From assembly GCA_023213315.1 (NCBI GenBank), contig JAKCPI010009365.1, positions 1 through 64,000 on the forward strand: 64,000 bases of DNA. The letters are read 5' to 3'. Both the position numbers and the translations under genes were made by a program. The notes under the pieces are model-generated. The model had not been told where the DNA came from. It saw only the letters and a list, made by a program, of their open reading frames with translations, and searched no databases. This DNA is from Euborellia annulipes. Its lineage: Eukaryota; Arthropoda; Insecta; Dermaptera; Anisolabididae. Positions 1-11,666 of this stretch are shown one piece after another (positions within the stretch are counted from its first letter, which is position 1; each line of letters starts with the position of its first letter).

Positions 1-490
1 ATTTTTTTCAACCACCAAATGCAGTGGCATCTCCCACAAAAGATCAAGTAGAATTTATAATTCAAATTCGACAAATTATTCACAACTTTAAAACCAGTCC
101 CAGTATTAAGTAAAAATAGGCCAAGCACGTTCGTGCATAAAGATTTGGATGAAGTCCAATCACGTGTTCGTCCTGGAGTGGATAAAGTCGAAATAAGTCT
201 CGGAAACCTTATCAAGGCCCGTATCCGGTTATTGCTAAAAGCGAAAAATATTTTACGGTGCGAATAAACGTAATAAGTGACAACAATGTATCCATAGACC
301 GGCTGAAACCTGCGTTTGTGCTGGCGGATCAATTTCTCGGGACGAATATCAGGATGAAAATAAAGAACCCAAAGCAACTAAACCGTTAGAAAAAACTGAG
401 AAGCTCATCGAAGAAGAACCACGAACCGGTCTGACGACATGTGAAATTTCCAACCAAGTACCTGGAAATGTTCGCTGAGAGGGGAGTAAA
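1..490 (+). pseudogene. Ty3/gypsy retrotransposon, broken 3' end of pol (integrase C-terminus)
   Basis: This is the degraded end of an LTR-retrotransposon polyprotein. A frame from 207 to about 389 reads PYQGPYPV, then VSIDRLKPAFVL, which is the typical integrase C-terminal end of arthropod Ty3/gypsy elements. A different frame around 127-150 carries TFVHKDLD, normally just upstream in the same protein, so at least one frameshift has occurred. A further in-frame stop lies near 109. A purine-rich tract (gagaggggagtaa, about 477-489) comes directly before TGTCGGAGCG and looks like a polypurine tract next to a 3' LTR. The upstream part of the element is outside the window. Family assignment is from motif memory and was not searched. 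Confidence 0.75.
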
Positions 491-780
491 TGTCGGAGCG
501 ACAAAGTTTAAATCTATTTTTAATTAACTTTGTAATTAATTTTTTTATTTTTTATAAATGTAATTGTTACAAACTTCAGGTATATTAATTATTATATTGA
601 TTAGCATTATTGTTTTCTTTTTGTTGTTGAAAAAAATTATCAAAAAAGTAAATAAACATCTTCTACCCGAAAGAGTCTTTTTTATTGTGCTTTTCCTCTA
701 CAAACTTAAGATTTTTTGTGAATCATATCCTTTTCAGGGACTCTCCCGGCACACAGACACGCCGATATTTTAGATTCAAA
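491..780 (+). repeat. possible 3' LTR start and unassigned AT-rich DNA
   Basis: The sequence after the polypurine-like tract begins TGTCGGAGCGAC, compatible with an LTR start, but no matching 5' LTR is in the window and no CA end could be fixed. The rest is AT-rich, without a recognisable coding frame. The stretch at 810-840 resembles the internal part of the double-hairpin element (atatttatattttgttaccatgg). Confidence 0.35.
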
Positions 781-904
781 ATGTAAATAAATAAAAAAAT
801 CGTAAACATGGCTAAATATTTATATTTTGTTACCATGGCGCTATCCCTGAGGCCTGATTGGTTTATTGTTTCACACATCGGACACGGTCTTAGGCAATTA
901 TAAT

Positions 905-1003
905 ATAGTATGATGATTCTTTGCATTTCTATCTATATTCTATGAATATGAACAAATCCTCAAACAGGAACTGAATTTGAAAGGAATAATAATAACAACA
1001 ATC
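905..1003 (+). mobile_element. Helitron-like fragment
   Basis: The segment matches the middle of the Helitron-like copy at 50450-50819, sharing the stretch from 'tctatgaat' through 'aacaaatcctcaa'. Only an internal piece is present and neither terminus is visible. It is followed at once by a SINE-1 copy. Confidence 0.4.
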
Positions 1004-1005
1004 TT

Positions 1006-1270
1006 GCCCCCTCGGGCTTGGCGTAGTTGGTAGCGTGCTTGCCTTGTATACCAAGGTTCGCGGGTTCGGACTCCAGGCAGTCCCATGTTTTTATTTAAGT
1101 CATTTGGATACCAAATGACTTAGAATAAAAATGCCTGGACCGCCAATAGATATTATCAATAATAACGGTTATCGTTTAAGTCTTAAATGGCCTGAGTAGC
1201 CGAAAAGACTGTGAATGTGTGTGTGAGTGTGAATTAGAAAAAGTGTGAGGGTTAAAAAAAAAATATATAA
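1006..1270 (+). mobile_element. SINE-1, tRNA-derived, near full length
   Basis: This is the plus-strand reference copy of the family. It starts with a tRNA-like head: an A-box-like stretch (ggcgtagttggtagcgtgc) and a B box (gggttcggactcc) with normal spacing. The body contains tttatttaagtcatttgg, a short AAATGACTTA inverted repeat, ggcctgagtagccgaaaagac, a TG-rich tract, and an A-rich tail. RNA polymerase III transcription is expected for such elements. No clean target duplication was found for this copy. Confidence 0.8.
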
Positions 1271-1392
1271 TAGACCTATACGCTTTGATTTAAACTCTGC
1301 TCTTATCGTTTATTGCAGCTCCAACATAATCGCACAGGCATTGGTTATGAATGGAAAGGAAAAGCAGAAACTTTAATCGGCTCTCCTGAAAA

Positions 1393-3535
1393 ATCGCTTT
1401 TTACAACGCTTTTATTAACTTGCTTTCCTGTTTTTCCGACAAATTTGCAAATCGAAATTTCGACCACTTCTACTTAACCTAGAGCTTTGAAATTTTATAC
1501 ACGTATGTAACTCCCGTGACAATGCAATATTTGATGTGTCTCATCTTTGTAAGTCAATTAATTTCCAAATGGCGGCCGATTCAAAAAAAGTGGGGGTAAA
1601 ATATTATAATCAAAATTTCTCATATTTATAATTAAGTTAGAGTTTCGAGCATTGGCAGAGGTGTTAAATAGACTTTACTCTAAAAAATGTGCTATTCAAA
1701 ATTATTAAAAATTCAAAAAATTCAAAATGGCGGCCAATTAATCACATTTCCATTGTTCGGTCCGACAAAGTTAGCGATTGAAATTACGACCAGTTCTACT
1801 TAACCTAGAGCTTTGAAATTTTATACACATATGTAACTCCCGTGACAATGCAATATTTGATATGTCTCATCTTTGTAGGTGAATTAATTACAAAATGGCG
1901 GCCGATCAAAAAAAGTGGGGAGAAGTATTATAATCAAAATTTCTCCTATTTATAATTAATTTAGAGTTTTGAGCATTGGCAGAGGTGTTAAATAGACTTT
2001 ACTCTACAAAATGTGCTATTCAAAATAATTAAAAATTAATTAAATTGAGATTAGCGGCCAATTAATCACATTTCCATTGTTTGGGCCGACAAAGTTAGCG
2101 ATTGAAATTACGACCAGTTCTAGTTAATCTAGAGCTTTGAAATTTTATACACGTATGTAACTCCCGTGACAATGCAATATTTGATATGTCTCATCTTTGT
2201 AGGTGAATTAATTACAAAATGGCGGCCGATCAAAAAAAGTGGGGGGGAAGTTTTATAATCAAAATTTCTCCTATTTATAATTAATTTAGAGTTTTGAGCA
2301 GTGGCAGAGGTGTTCAATAGACTTTACTCTACAAAATGTGCTATTCAAAATAATTAAAAATTAATTAAATTCAGATTAGCGGCCAATTAATCAATTTCCA
2401 TTGTTTGGGCCGACAAAGTTGCGGATTGAAATTACGACCAGTTCTAGTTAATCTAGAGCTTTGAAATTTTATTCACGTATGTAACTCCCGTGACAATGCA
2501 ATATTTGATATGTCTCATCTTTGTAGGTGAATTAATTACAAAATGGCGGCCGATCAAAAAAAGTGGGGGGAAGTTTTATAATCAAAATTTCTCCTATTTA
2601 TAATTAATTTAGAATTTTGAGCATTGGCAGAGGTGTTAAATAGACTTTATTCTAAAAAATGTGCTATTCAAAATAATTAAAAATTAATTAAATTGAGATT
2701 AGCGGCCAATTAATCACATTTCCATTGTTCGGTCCGACAAAGTTAGCGATTGAAATTACGACCAGTTCTACTTAACTTAGAGCTTTGAAATTTTATACAC
2801 GTATGTAACTCCCGTGACAATGCAATATTTGATGTGTCTCATCTCTGTAGGTCAATTAATTTTCAAATGGTGGCCGATCAAAAAAAGTGAGGGGGAAGTA
2901 TTATAATCAAAATTTCTCCTATTTATAATTAGTTTAGAGTTTTGAGCATTAGCAGAGGTGTTCAATAGACTTTACTCTACAAAATGTGCTATTCAAAATA
3001 ATTAAAAATTAATTAAATTGAGATTAGCGGCCAATTAATCACATTTCCATTGTTTGGGCCGACAAAGTTAGCGATTGAAATTACGACCAGTTCTAGTTAA
3101 TCTAGAGCTTTGAAATTTTATTCACGTATGTAACTCCCGTGACAATGCAATATTTGATATGTCTCATCTTTGTAGGTGAATTAATTACAAAATGGCGGCC
3201 GATCAAAAAAAGTGGGGGTAAAATTTTATAATCAAAATTTCTCCTATTTATAATTAATTTAGAGTTTTGAGCATTAGCAGAGGTGTTCAATAGACTTTAC
3301 TCTACAAAATGTGCTATTCAAAATAATTAAAAATTAATTAAATTGAGATTAGCGGCCAATTAATCACATTTCCATTGTTCGGTCCGACAAAGTTAGCGAT
3401 TGAAATTACGACCAGTTCTACTTAACCTAGAGCTTTGAAATTTTATACACGTATGTAACTCCCGTGACAATGCAATATTTGATGTGTCTCATCTTTGTAG
3501 GTCAATTAATTTCGGTCTATCAAAAAAAAGAGGGG
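1393..3535 (+). repeat. satellite array, unit about 324 bp, about 6.5 copies
   Basis: The phrase 'atgtaactcccgtgacaatg' recurs near 1505, 1831, 2156, 2479, 2805, 3129 and 3454, so the period is about 324-326 bp. Each unit also contains 'aaaatggcggccgat', 'gaccagttcta' and 'gagcattggcagaggtgtt'. Units differ by scattered substitutions and by small changes in a G run after 'aaaaaaagtgggg'. Two frames of 62 codons on the minus strand (2129-2317 and 3102-3290) are the same repeat read twice and are not genes. Confidence 0.92.
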
Positions 3536-3657
3536 TGAAATTTATAATCAAAAATTTCTCTTCTTTTAAAATACAAATTGTCTTATTGTATCGTGTATAT
3601 GTATATAACTCATACGTATTAATATTTTATTACAAAAACTAAAAAGAGTTAAATAAA

Positions 3658-4172
3658 ATAATATAAAAAAAAAATTTAAAAACAACGCTTTTATAAATGT
3701 ACTAAAAAGAGAAAAATAATTATGTATAATTTCTTTAAAATTATATTAAAAATTAATATATGTTACTAAAACTAAAAGCGTTGGGCGCGCAAATTAACAA
3801 TCTCTTGCAATTTGCATTGCAGAGGATCAACTAACCTTAATTCACCGATACATGAATCAAAAAAATAAATAAAATAAAATAATCTAAAGGGGTTGGAGAG
3901 AAAATAAAATAATCTAACTAGAACATTTGAGTCACTTCAAACTGTTTTGCCTAACTACCCGCCAAGTCTATGGTATGAAAATGTATTCATTTAACATATA
4001 ATAGGCCTATTTATACAATTAAAATTTGCAAATCCCGCGCCCAACGCTTTTAGTTTTAGTAACATATATTAATTTTTAATATAATTTTAAAGAAATTATA
4101 CATAATTATTTTTTCTCTTTTTAGTACATTTATAAAAGCGTTGTTTTTAAATTTTTTTTTTATATTATTTTT
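3658..4172. repeat. inverted repeat, arms about 132 bp, spacer about 246 bp
   Basis: The left arm (3658-3789) ends 'aaaactaaaagcgttgggcg' and the right arm (4036-4172) begins with its complement, 'cgcccaacgctttta'. The arms agree almost base for base, including the 'aaacaacgctttta' word at their outer ends. The spacer holds no recognisable gene. This looks like a MITE or foldback element; its outer boundary is uncertain. Confidence 0.85.
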
Positions 4173-4400
4173 GGAAGTTAGACCGGCCTTGTACTGGACC
4201 GACGATATCTGTAATTTGAAGATTTCTTTTTCTAATTCTTTTTCATTTTGTTTTACAGATTTGAAAAACTACTTTGGTTAGTGCAGCCAGAGACGTCACC
4301 ACTTTCTCGCATCTCGGTTTCTTCATCATTTTTGTGAGTATTGATATTATAATGTATTAATAATTCAAATTTGAAGGTTTTTTTTTTATTACTTTCTCTT

Positions 4401-4883
4401 TATTATTATTATTATAATTTGAAATTCCTATCGAAATCCCCGTTTATTTACCCAAGATGCTTTCGTGTACCAAGTCACACACCCGAAGACACCCAACCGG
4501 CCTCTGGCCGTAGCCATCTACAGGCACCCCGTGAAGTTACATTATTTCCTATTTCTAACTCCTCCTCCTGCGTTCGTCTCTAGCTAGTGAACTAATCCTT
4601 ATTTCTGGTTCCAACCGGCTCCATATATCTAACCTCTTCTATGGGAGGATGTCCTAGTTGAGGAGGAACTAACTCCCTCAGTACCGACTCCTTTCGAAGA
4701 ATCATCAATGAGAGAAAAGCGTGATGTCACAGCAACTCCCTCTCCACGTAGAGTTGCCTGGCGGCTATTGTGGCGAGATCCAATATTCCGATCCAGTGCC
4801 TGCTTGAGGATTTGTTTACATTAAATAAATATTTTTATTTAATGAAAAATCTCTAACACGCCCAGGATTTTAATAAGGATATT
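4401..4883 (-). mobile_element. SINE-2, tRNA-derived, head truncated
   Basis: The copy is on the minus strand. Its 3' tail appears first as an ATT-rich tract, then 'gaaattcctatcg', 'gtttatttaccc', 'gttgcctggcgg' and 'ggatttgtttacatta'. Other copies (20806-21312, 60638-61192) continue into a tRNA-like head; this one stops at 'cacgcccaggatttta', where the B box should be, so the head is lost or diverged. The short frame at 4371-4583 is this repeat. Confidence 0.75.
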
Positions 4884-4895
4884 TTGACGGATATA

Positions 4896-5342
4896 TCTGG
4901 CGCACAGCACACAACTTTCTCTTACCTTTGGTAATCGAAAGTTGTGTACTGTGCTTGTCACACCAGATTTTTTGTGTCGACATGTATTTAGTTCCCGGCA
5001 GTAGGGGAATATTTGAATTCAGATGTAAAATTTATAAGTATGGGGAAAATATTTATATATTGTTACCATGGCAACCATTTCTCCTATCTTTCCTATGAAG
5101 CACAAGAGTAAAGTGTGCTTCAAACAATTTCGAGGGCAAAACGAGAATATACATTTGAAAGAGCATCTAAAAAATAATTGATTTTTGAATTTTATTTTAA
5201 AATCGTTAGAGCAAATTTTGAGAAAATCGAAAAAAACTGAAAAAGTACATCAGTAAAGTACTAGTACTCTTTGGCCGATTTTGATTAAAAGCTTATTTTT
5301 CCGGTCCCGGGAGGTGTTTAACTTAAATATAAAATTTCGACC
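4896..5342 (-). mobile_element. double-hairpin element, truncated copy
   Basis: This copy starts with the right-hand hairpin, lacking about 10 bp of its first arm (tctgg joined to cgcacagcac). It then runs through the conserved body (gtgtcgacatg, ttgttaccatggcaacc, ctagtactctttggccg). It breaks off at 'aaaatttcga', before the left-hand hairpin. Confidence 0.85.
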
Positions 5343-5390
5343 CTTGGTATAGCGGGCTAATATCTACTCCAAGCTCGAGGGCATAAATAA

Positions 5391-5593
5391 TATATAGACC
5401 TAATAACATTTATAAAGTATTTATTGTTAAAAGATCAATGAAAATCAACCAAATGCATTAAATATTATTAGCTACCATTTTGACATCTCTTGGCAAATTT
5501 TTGAATTACTTGATTTTTTGGGCATACTTTTTATGACACACAACGCCATCTTATCGGGAAAAACATGCGTAACACCTTCGCTCCTACTCCCCC
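5391..5593 (-). mobile_element. TTAA-type MITE fragment
   Basis: This matches 51366-51996 in reverse orientation: 'taataacatttataaag', 'agctaccattttgacatctc' and 'atgcgtaacaccttcgctcc'. Its outer end is CTCCTACTCCCCC followed by TTAA at 5594-5597, the expected target. The other end is missing. Confidence 0.65.
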
Positions 5594-5627
5594 TTAATTT
5601 TATACTTAGGATTGTTAGATTAGGACT

Positions 5628-5765
5628 TTTTATTTTCTCTTACCTATATATGTGTTAATATTTATCTATAGGTAACTTATTGGATTCATGTCAAAAATTC
5701 GATGCCGATATTTTGATAGAAATACATGTTTTGAGGTCTCCTGAGTCCAAAAAAGTAGATTTTTT
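5628..5765 (+). mobile_element. double-hairpin element, left-end fragment
   Basis: It begins with the left-hand hairpin (tattttctcttacctatat, degenerate second arm) and continues through 'ttggattcatgtcaaaaa' and 'ttgaggtctcctgagtcc'. It stops near 5765. Orientation is opposite to the neighbouring 4896-5342 fragment. Confidence 0.75.
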
Positions 5766-6146
5766 CAATCCACGATTATCAAATGATCTAAAAGCCCCCC
5801 CCCCCCTCCAAACCAAAATACTGTTTATTACCTGTTAGAAATATTAATGATAATCTTAGGAGAGTTTTGCAACCTGTTTCTCATATCGCTAAATTTATCA
5901 ATTTATCTTTATTTTTTCTATTTAAAAAAAAAAAAAAACTTATTTATTTATTATATTTCAAACTCAAAGTACAGGCATTTGCGTCAATTATTTATTATTT
6001 TATTTTACATTTGATGTAATTCATTGTACTTTGATAATCGATTATATTAATTTACAATATTATGAAATATAACTGGGTGGGGGTTAATATAAATTATTTA
6101 AGATAAAGAAACAATAAATCATTCTAATGGGCTAATAATTATAAAA
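5766..6146. other. AT-rich interval, nothing recognised
   Basis: Homopolymer C and A runs and short AT-rich words only. No long frame, tRNA-like motif or inverted repeat was found by eye. Confidence 0.5.
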
Positions 6147-6318
6147 TGTGGTGTGGCTGGTTGCACAGCACACAACTTTCTCTCGAAAGTTGGGTTCTGT
6201 GTTTGTCTCATCAGATTTTTTTTTATATTTTGTTACCATCGCAGCCCTTTCTCCTATCTTCTTTATGAAGTACAAGAGTAAAGTGTGCTTCATAAGATTT
6301 CAATGCCAAAATGAGAAT
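6147..6318 (-). mobile_element. double-hairpin element, right-end fragment
   Basis: A shortened right-hand hairpin (tggtgtggctggttgcac...tttgtctcatcaga) is joined to 'atattttgttaccat'; the usual gtgtcgacatg segment between them is deleted. The copy ends at 'aaatgagaatag'. Confidence 0.7.
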
Positions 6319-8486
6319 AGGGGAGAATGGGGTAGCCCCGTTCACCTAAGGAAGAAATTAATTTAAAATTTGAATAACTGACAAAAAATTTATAAAATTA
6401 CGATTACAAACAAAATAACATATTATGTACGTAACCTGAAAGTTACAGTTTGGAATAATACTTATTAAAAATTTTATTGTATAAAAAGTAAAAAAAAAGT
6501 ATTTTGATCGGTATTCCCCCACATGCGGGGTAATGACGATCATGCATTTTTGCATGCTAAATATATGGAAGAAAAGGAAAATAAAAAAAAAAAAAATACC
6601 AAGATATACGAAATAGTCTCAAAGATAATATGAAAACTTTTGTATTATAACAAAAATTGTATATGTAGGTCTATTAATACTTTCTCAAACACCTGTCACA
6701 AATATAATTCTCTGTGCTACCAAATCCACTATAAAGGGAATGTGGACCCAGATTCCACAACTTGGACAACGGTTCCATTCTTCTCCACACTGTAAAAAAA
6801 AATAAAATTTTCAATCATTTTTCATATACTTCGGTGATTTAATTTTAATATACCCAGGATATGAAATAAAATTAATATAAAAGTTTATGAACAAATTACC
6901 AACTTTTAAACTTATATTTTTCTTTGTGTGCCGCCAAATTTTGAAATCGTTAAAAGTGTACCGCGACAAGTTGAGAATCACTGGTCTAAACGTTCTCAAA
7001 TAACTCCACTACCTCAAGGAATTTTTATTAATATTATTTTATAATTATTTTAAGGAAACTTGAAATTATTCTTTTAAAATTTATTTCACAAATATAAATT
7101 TATTAAATTCTGGTTTGAAATTCGCGCTCTAAACTATTTAAATATTTATGAAGTATATTAAAATCATACTAATTAAATAATTTTTATAAAGTAATTCAAC
7201 TAAATAGCTATAAAAATTAAAATTAAAATTAACAATAATTAATTTTAAAATATACAAGAAATTTGTTAGGTAGGCAACAAATTTAACTTTCTCATATATA
7301 TTCATAAACAGTTTATGAAACAGAGTTCCTATACTTGTATAGGAAGTTTTCTGGAAGTTTTTTAACAGTGTATATAGTACATCTATTTACAAACTATTTA
7401 ACGTTGATTAACAGCCCAGAACGCAATAAGTTTTAGTTTTATGTGTGTTTATTGTATGGTGTGTACGAAGGGGTAACGACGATCAGGCTCGATCGGGTGA
7501 TCGGTGCTACCCCACACTCTTTTTAATGTTAAGCTCATACTGACAATTATAATATTTTTTGTGCCAATTTTGTGACGAATATGGACGGGATGCACTGTTA
7601 AAAAAAACTTCCAAAAAACTTCCTATACAAGTATAGGAACTCTGTTTCATAAACTGTTTATGAATATATATGAGAAAGTTCAATTTGTTGCCAACCTAAC
7701 AAATTTCTTGTATATTTTAAAATTAATTATTGTTAATTTTAATTTGAATTTTTATAGCTATTTAGTTGAAATACTTTATAAAAATGATTTTATTCGTATG
7801 ACTTCATAAATATTTAACTAGTTTAGAGCGCAAATTTCAAACCAGAATTTAATAAATTTAGATTTGTGAAATAAATTTTAAAAGAATAATTTCAAGTTTC
7901 CTTAAAATAATTATAAAATAATATTAATAAAAATTCCTTGAGGTAGTCGAGTTATTTGAGAACGTTTAGACCAGGGATTCTCAACTTGTCGCGCGTGCAC
8001 TTTTAACGATTTCAAAATTTGGCGGCACACAAAGAAAAAGATAAGTTTAAAAGTTGGTAATTTGTTCATAAACGTTTATATTAATTTTATTTCATATCCT
8101 GGGTATATTAATATTAAATCACCGAACCCGAGTCGAAATCGAACGCCTGGTTTGAGTCTACAAAACCTCAGAATCTAATTGTTGTCTAAGTAGACTTAAT
8201 AGAATCAAACTAGGATTTGAAAGCATGGTTTCTATGGAAATTTGATAGTCTGGTTTGGTTCTAACAAGTCTACTTATGTCCCTTTTTGACATGTTTAGAC
8301 TCAGACCAGGTATTCGAAATACTAGTTTAAGTCTACCAGATCTACTATTACGACCAGCAGTACTGAATGCTGGAATCCTAGTTTAGACCTATGAATTCTC
8401 ATTTAAAATTTGTTTATATACATATATACAGAGTGACAAAAAAGTTCTGATAATTTTGTTAGATTAGCAAAGAGGTATGCTTGTTT

Positions 8487-8639
8487 TTTGGCAATGAGAA
8501 AAATAACTTTAGAGTGTTTTCTTCAAATATTTCGAAGACATTTAATAGCACTTCACCGCTGATGAAGAAGTCCTATTAAATGCCATCGAAATATTTGAAG
8601 AAAACACTCTAAAAAGTTATTTTTCTCATTGCCAAAACA
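8487..8639. repeat. long hairpin with a degenerate hammerhead-like core
   Basis: The arms 'ttggcaatgagaaaaataac' and its complement enclose 'tcttcaaatatttcgaa' and 'tcgaaatatttgaaga'. The right arm reads CTGATGA, then about 22 bases, then CGAAATAT. This resembles the hammerhead-bearing palindromes elsewhere in the window, but no good stem II can be drawn. Confidence 0.6.
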
Positions 8640-8684
8640 ACATCTTGCTAATTTATACACCTTGGCACTCCACATTCGAAATTT

Positions 8685-8789
8685 TTTTACTTTCTCTTAC
8701 ATCTATATATGTTAATATATATAGAGAGAAAGTATTGGATTCATGTCAAAAATTCGATGTCGAGATTTTTGATGGAACTTCACGTTTTG
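8685..8789 (+). mobile_element. double-hairpin element, left-end fragment
   Basis: An intact left-hand hairpin (tactttctcttacatctat...tagagagaaagta) is followed by 'ttggattcatgtcaaaaa' and 'cgatgtcgagattttt'. It ends at 'cttcacgttttg'. It lies inside the 8127-9833 element. Confidence 0.8.
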
Positions 8790-10305
8790 CTCTTCATTTC
8801 GCTACAATTAAATTCTTAAATAAAAGGAAAATCAAATTAATCTTTAAATAAAATATTTTTTGTTTAAATATCAATTTTCTTTAATTTGAGAATAAGATAA
8901 CATATCTTCAAAAAAATTTTAAAAATTCCAAATGGTCTTCGTGTCGATTTCAATATTTCTGGAGATTCATTACTGAAATTGTTTTAAAGAAAATATGGAT
9001 GTAAAAATAAGTTTCCATCTCTAAAATAAATCACATTAATTTTTATCTTGACTGTATATGTAGGCCTATGCCATTAGCTATCACGTGTGGAAAAATATTT
9101 TTCTTTTCAGTAAGAACTTCATTTAGTTCTCTGGAAATGTGAAAAATATATTATATAAATTAATTTTATAAATTTATAATCTTTTTTAATTTGTCTTCTT
9201 ACCTTTCAAAATGACATGAATGGCCAATGTTCCTTGTATTCATTTATTAAAATTAAAGTGGCTTCTTCAGGCCAATGTGTTTTTACAACTAAAATTTATA
9301 ATGAATACAATTGAAAAAATTAAATAGAATATAAGATTACATCTATATAAAAAAAATAAAAATAAAAATAACAGCTAACCTTATCGTTTTGTTTTGGCTT
9401 GTTTTTATAACGTTGACCCTTAAATAAATAAAAATAATTAATAATAAAGAAAATTAATGAAAAAAATGAAAATAAAACTTAAAACTTACTTCTTTTTTTA
9501 TCGATAATAAATCCAAATATCCAAGGAATGAAAGAAAATGAAAGGTGGTCATCTATTAAAGCTTTGGCGCTGAGATCGCACTGTTTTTAATTTTTACCCG
9601 AGAGGATTAGAAGATTCAAACCAGTACTTCCCGAGTCAAAATCGAACGCCTGGCTTGAACCTTTTAGTCCTCAATTGAAGACTGCAGGGTTCAAGCCAGG
9701 CGTTCAAGTACTGGTTTGAACCTTCTAATTCTCCTGGCAGGCTCAGTAGGCTTTAACCAAATTTTAATCCTATCAAATAACAAAGGAATTGAGGACTAAA
9801 AGGTTCAAACCAGGCGTTCGATTTCGACTCGGGAAGTATATGAAAAATGTTTGAAAATTCACATTTTTTTTTTACAGTGTAAGCTACGATTGTTATTAAA
9901 ACTATTATTCTATGTTTAATGATATAAATGAATTTAATTAAAATTTCATCTATTTGAGTTTATTTATTAAACGGAAAGAACGGACTGTCATTTATTTATG
10001 CCTGCCAGTCGAGATACGGTGTGATTACAACACCTCTATGTGTTTTTTTTTCTTTAAAAATAAAAAGATGTCTCTCCACGTGTATCTAATAAAAGTACAA
10101 ACAATAATAATATAAAAAAAAGCGTAGGTTACTGTCCTTGTACATTAGTTCTTCAGTCTCTCAACTAGACAGACAGACAGACGACTCTCTCATTCCTTCT
10201 TTCTCTCTCACCTTCAAACTAGAAACTTTTTTTTTTTTTGTTAAACTCGGGCTTTTCTTTTCATTTCATATGAAAAATACCTGTTTGGAGGGTGTAAAAA
10301 AAAAC

Positions 10306-10968
10306 ATATGGTGTGAGTGGCGCACAGCACATAACTTTCTCTTACCTTTTGTAATCGAAAGTTGTGTTCTGTGCTTGTCACACCAGATCTTTTGTGTCGA
10401 CATGTATTGGGTTTCCGACAGTATGGTACATTCGATTTTCAAGATGTAAAATTTATAAGTATGGGAAAATATTTATATTTTGTTACCATGGCAACCAATT
10501 ATCTTTTCTATGGAGTACAAGAGTAAAGTGGTCTTCAGAAGATTTCAATTGCAAAATGAGAATATACATTTTAAAGAGCATCTAAAAAATAATTGATTTT
10601 TGAATTTAAAAAAAAATCGTTGGAGCGAATTTTGAGAAAATCGAAAAAAAACTGAAAAAGTACATCAGTAAAGTACTAGTACTCTTTGGCCGATTTTGAT
10701 TAAAAACTTATTTTCACGTTCCCGGGGGGTGTTTAACTTATATATAAAATTTCAGTTTCACAGCTCAATTCCTTCATGCTTAAAATTGAACACACACACA
10801 CACATCCACCCACCCATAGCCAGCCCATGTCGCGAAAACCACTTTTTTGGATTCAGGGGACCTCAAAACGTGTATATCCATCAAAATCTCGACATCGAAT
10901 TTTTGACATGAATCCAATACTTTCTCTCTATATATTAACATATATATAGAGGTAAGAGAAAGTAAAAA
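10306..10968 (-). mobile_element. double-hairpin element, complete copy
   Basis: This copy has both ends in minus orientation: the right-hand hairpin at 10306-10392 and the left-hand hairpin at about 10918-10963. The body is typical, with 'gtgtcgacatg', 'ttgttaccatggcaacc', 'ctagtactctttggccg', 'ggggacctcaaaacgtg' and 'cgacatcgaatttttgaca'. A CA-rich stretch sits at 10791-10803. No coding frame is conserved between copies; the frames at 10138-10998 are repeat shadows. Confidence 0.92.
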
Positions 10969-11055
10969 ATTGAAGAGCTTTTTAAGATAAGGCCCCACTT
11001 GAATTGGAACTAAAAGAAAAGAACTTTAACCATTTCTCCCTTCCCCTTTGCTTAC

Positions 11056-11106
11056 TTTTTACTTTCTCTTACCCTATATATGAAATATATAGAGAGAGAA
11101 AGTATT
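11056..11106 (+). repeat. left-hand hairpin of the double-hairpin element, alone
   Basis: Only the hairpin 'actttctcttaccctat' with its complement 'atagagagagaaagt' is present, without the usual downstream body. It may be a truncated insertion or a hairpin that moved alone. Confidence 0.7.
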
Positions 11107-11544
11107 GTTACTTTTTATTATTATTTCTGACCTTCAATCATTTTGCGTTTATTTTAAATACTAGAGACGATAATTTCCTGGTTTTTGTAAAGGACCTCAG
11201 GCCAAAGATGACCTTAAAAAAGAGACGAGACGCCTACGAAAAATTAAAATTTTTACTCAAAAATAATTTTTTCTTTTTTAAATACGGTATTATTAAATTC
11301 ATTTAGTTGTTTTGATGACAAAGTAGAAATTATATCTATATATCTTGAGGAGGTCAACGGAAAGTAAAATTCAAATAACAAGGAATTCGTTCTAATCGTC
11401 TAACGTCATTATAATATATTTAAGAAAGTTATGAACTTGGTTTCTAATCAGAAATAATTTCATTTGAAAGAATAAATGAATGAATCTTTCAAATTGGTCA
11501 TGTTTGGACAAGTCACCTTCCATCATTAGGATGATCTAAAATTA

Positions 11545-11660
11545 ATGACCAGGCCTGCAGATAGAGGGGGGCTATATTCCATGGGGCACGGGCCCTCCGA
11601 GAGGCTCCATAAAATTTCAATTAAAAAAAAAAATTTTCATGGAATTTTGGGGCCCTGGAC
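11545..11660. repeat. GC-rich MITE-like fragment
   Basis: The stretch 'ccaggcctgcagatagaggg', 'ggctatattccatgggg' and 'cacgggccct' resembles 19108-19170 ('gccgcagacagtgtggggc', 'ggctatatccccggag'). It lies next to a TTAA-type MITE. Ends are not defined. Confidence 0.4.
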
Positions 11661-11666
11661 CTTTAA

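Larger units (their letters stand above)
8127..9833. mobile_element. element with CCCGAGTCGAAATCG terminal repeats, about 1.7 kb
   Basis: The two ends are CCCGAGTCGAAATCGAACG (8127) and its complement ending CGACTCGGG (9833). Comparing with the uninterrupted left arm of the host palindrome shows the empty site as 'caccgaagtatatg', so the insertion duplicated only AA. The interior contains a double-hairpin fragment, an inverted repeat at 8487-8639, and extra partial copies of the terminal repeat near 9640 and 9690. No coding frame for a transposase is visible. Confidence 0.75.
6788..9879. mobile_element. large palindromic element, TIR CACTGTAAAAAA, with an inserted element
   Basis: The outer ends are CACTGTAAAAAAAAAT at 6788 and the complement ending TTTACAGTG at 9879. 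The left arm (6788-7370) and right arm (7593-8126 plus 9834-9879) match over about 550 bp, for example 'cctatacttgtataggaa' in both. The spacer 7371-7592 is bounded by AACAGTG and CACTGTT, so each arm looks like a complete MITE with its own ends. The right arm is split by another element at 8127-9833. No target duplication was seen at the outer ends. There is no transposase frame. Confidence 0.8.

Noticed and set aside
1393..3535. Regularly spaced repeats as a CRISPR array
   Set aside because: The repeat unit is the whole 324 bp, without unique spacers, and the genome is eukaryotic.
8540..8625. Hammerhead ribozyme at 8540-8625
   Set aside because: CTGATGA and GAAAT are present, but no acceptable stem II can be drawn; kept only as a degenerate relative.
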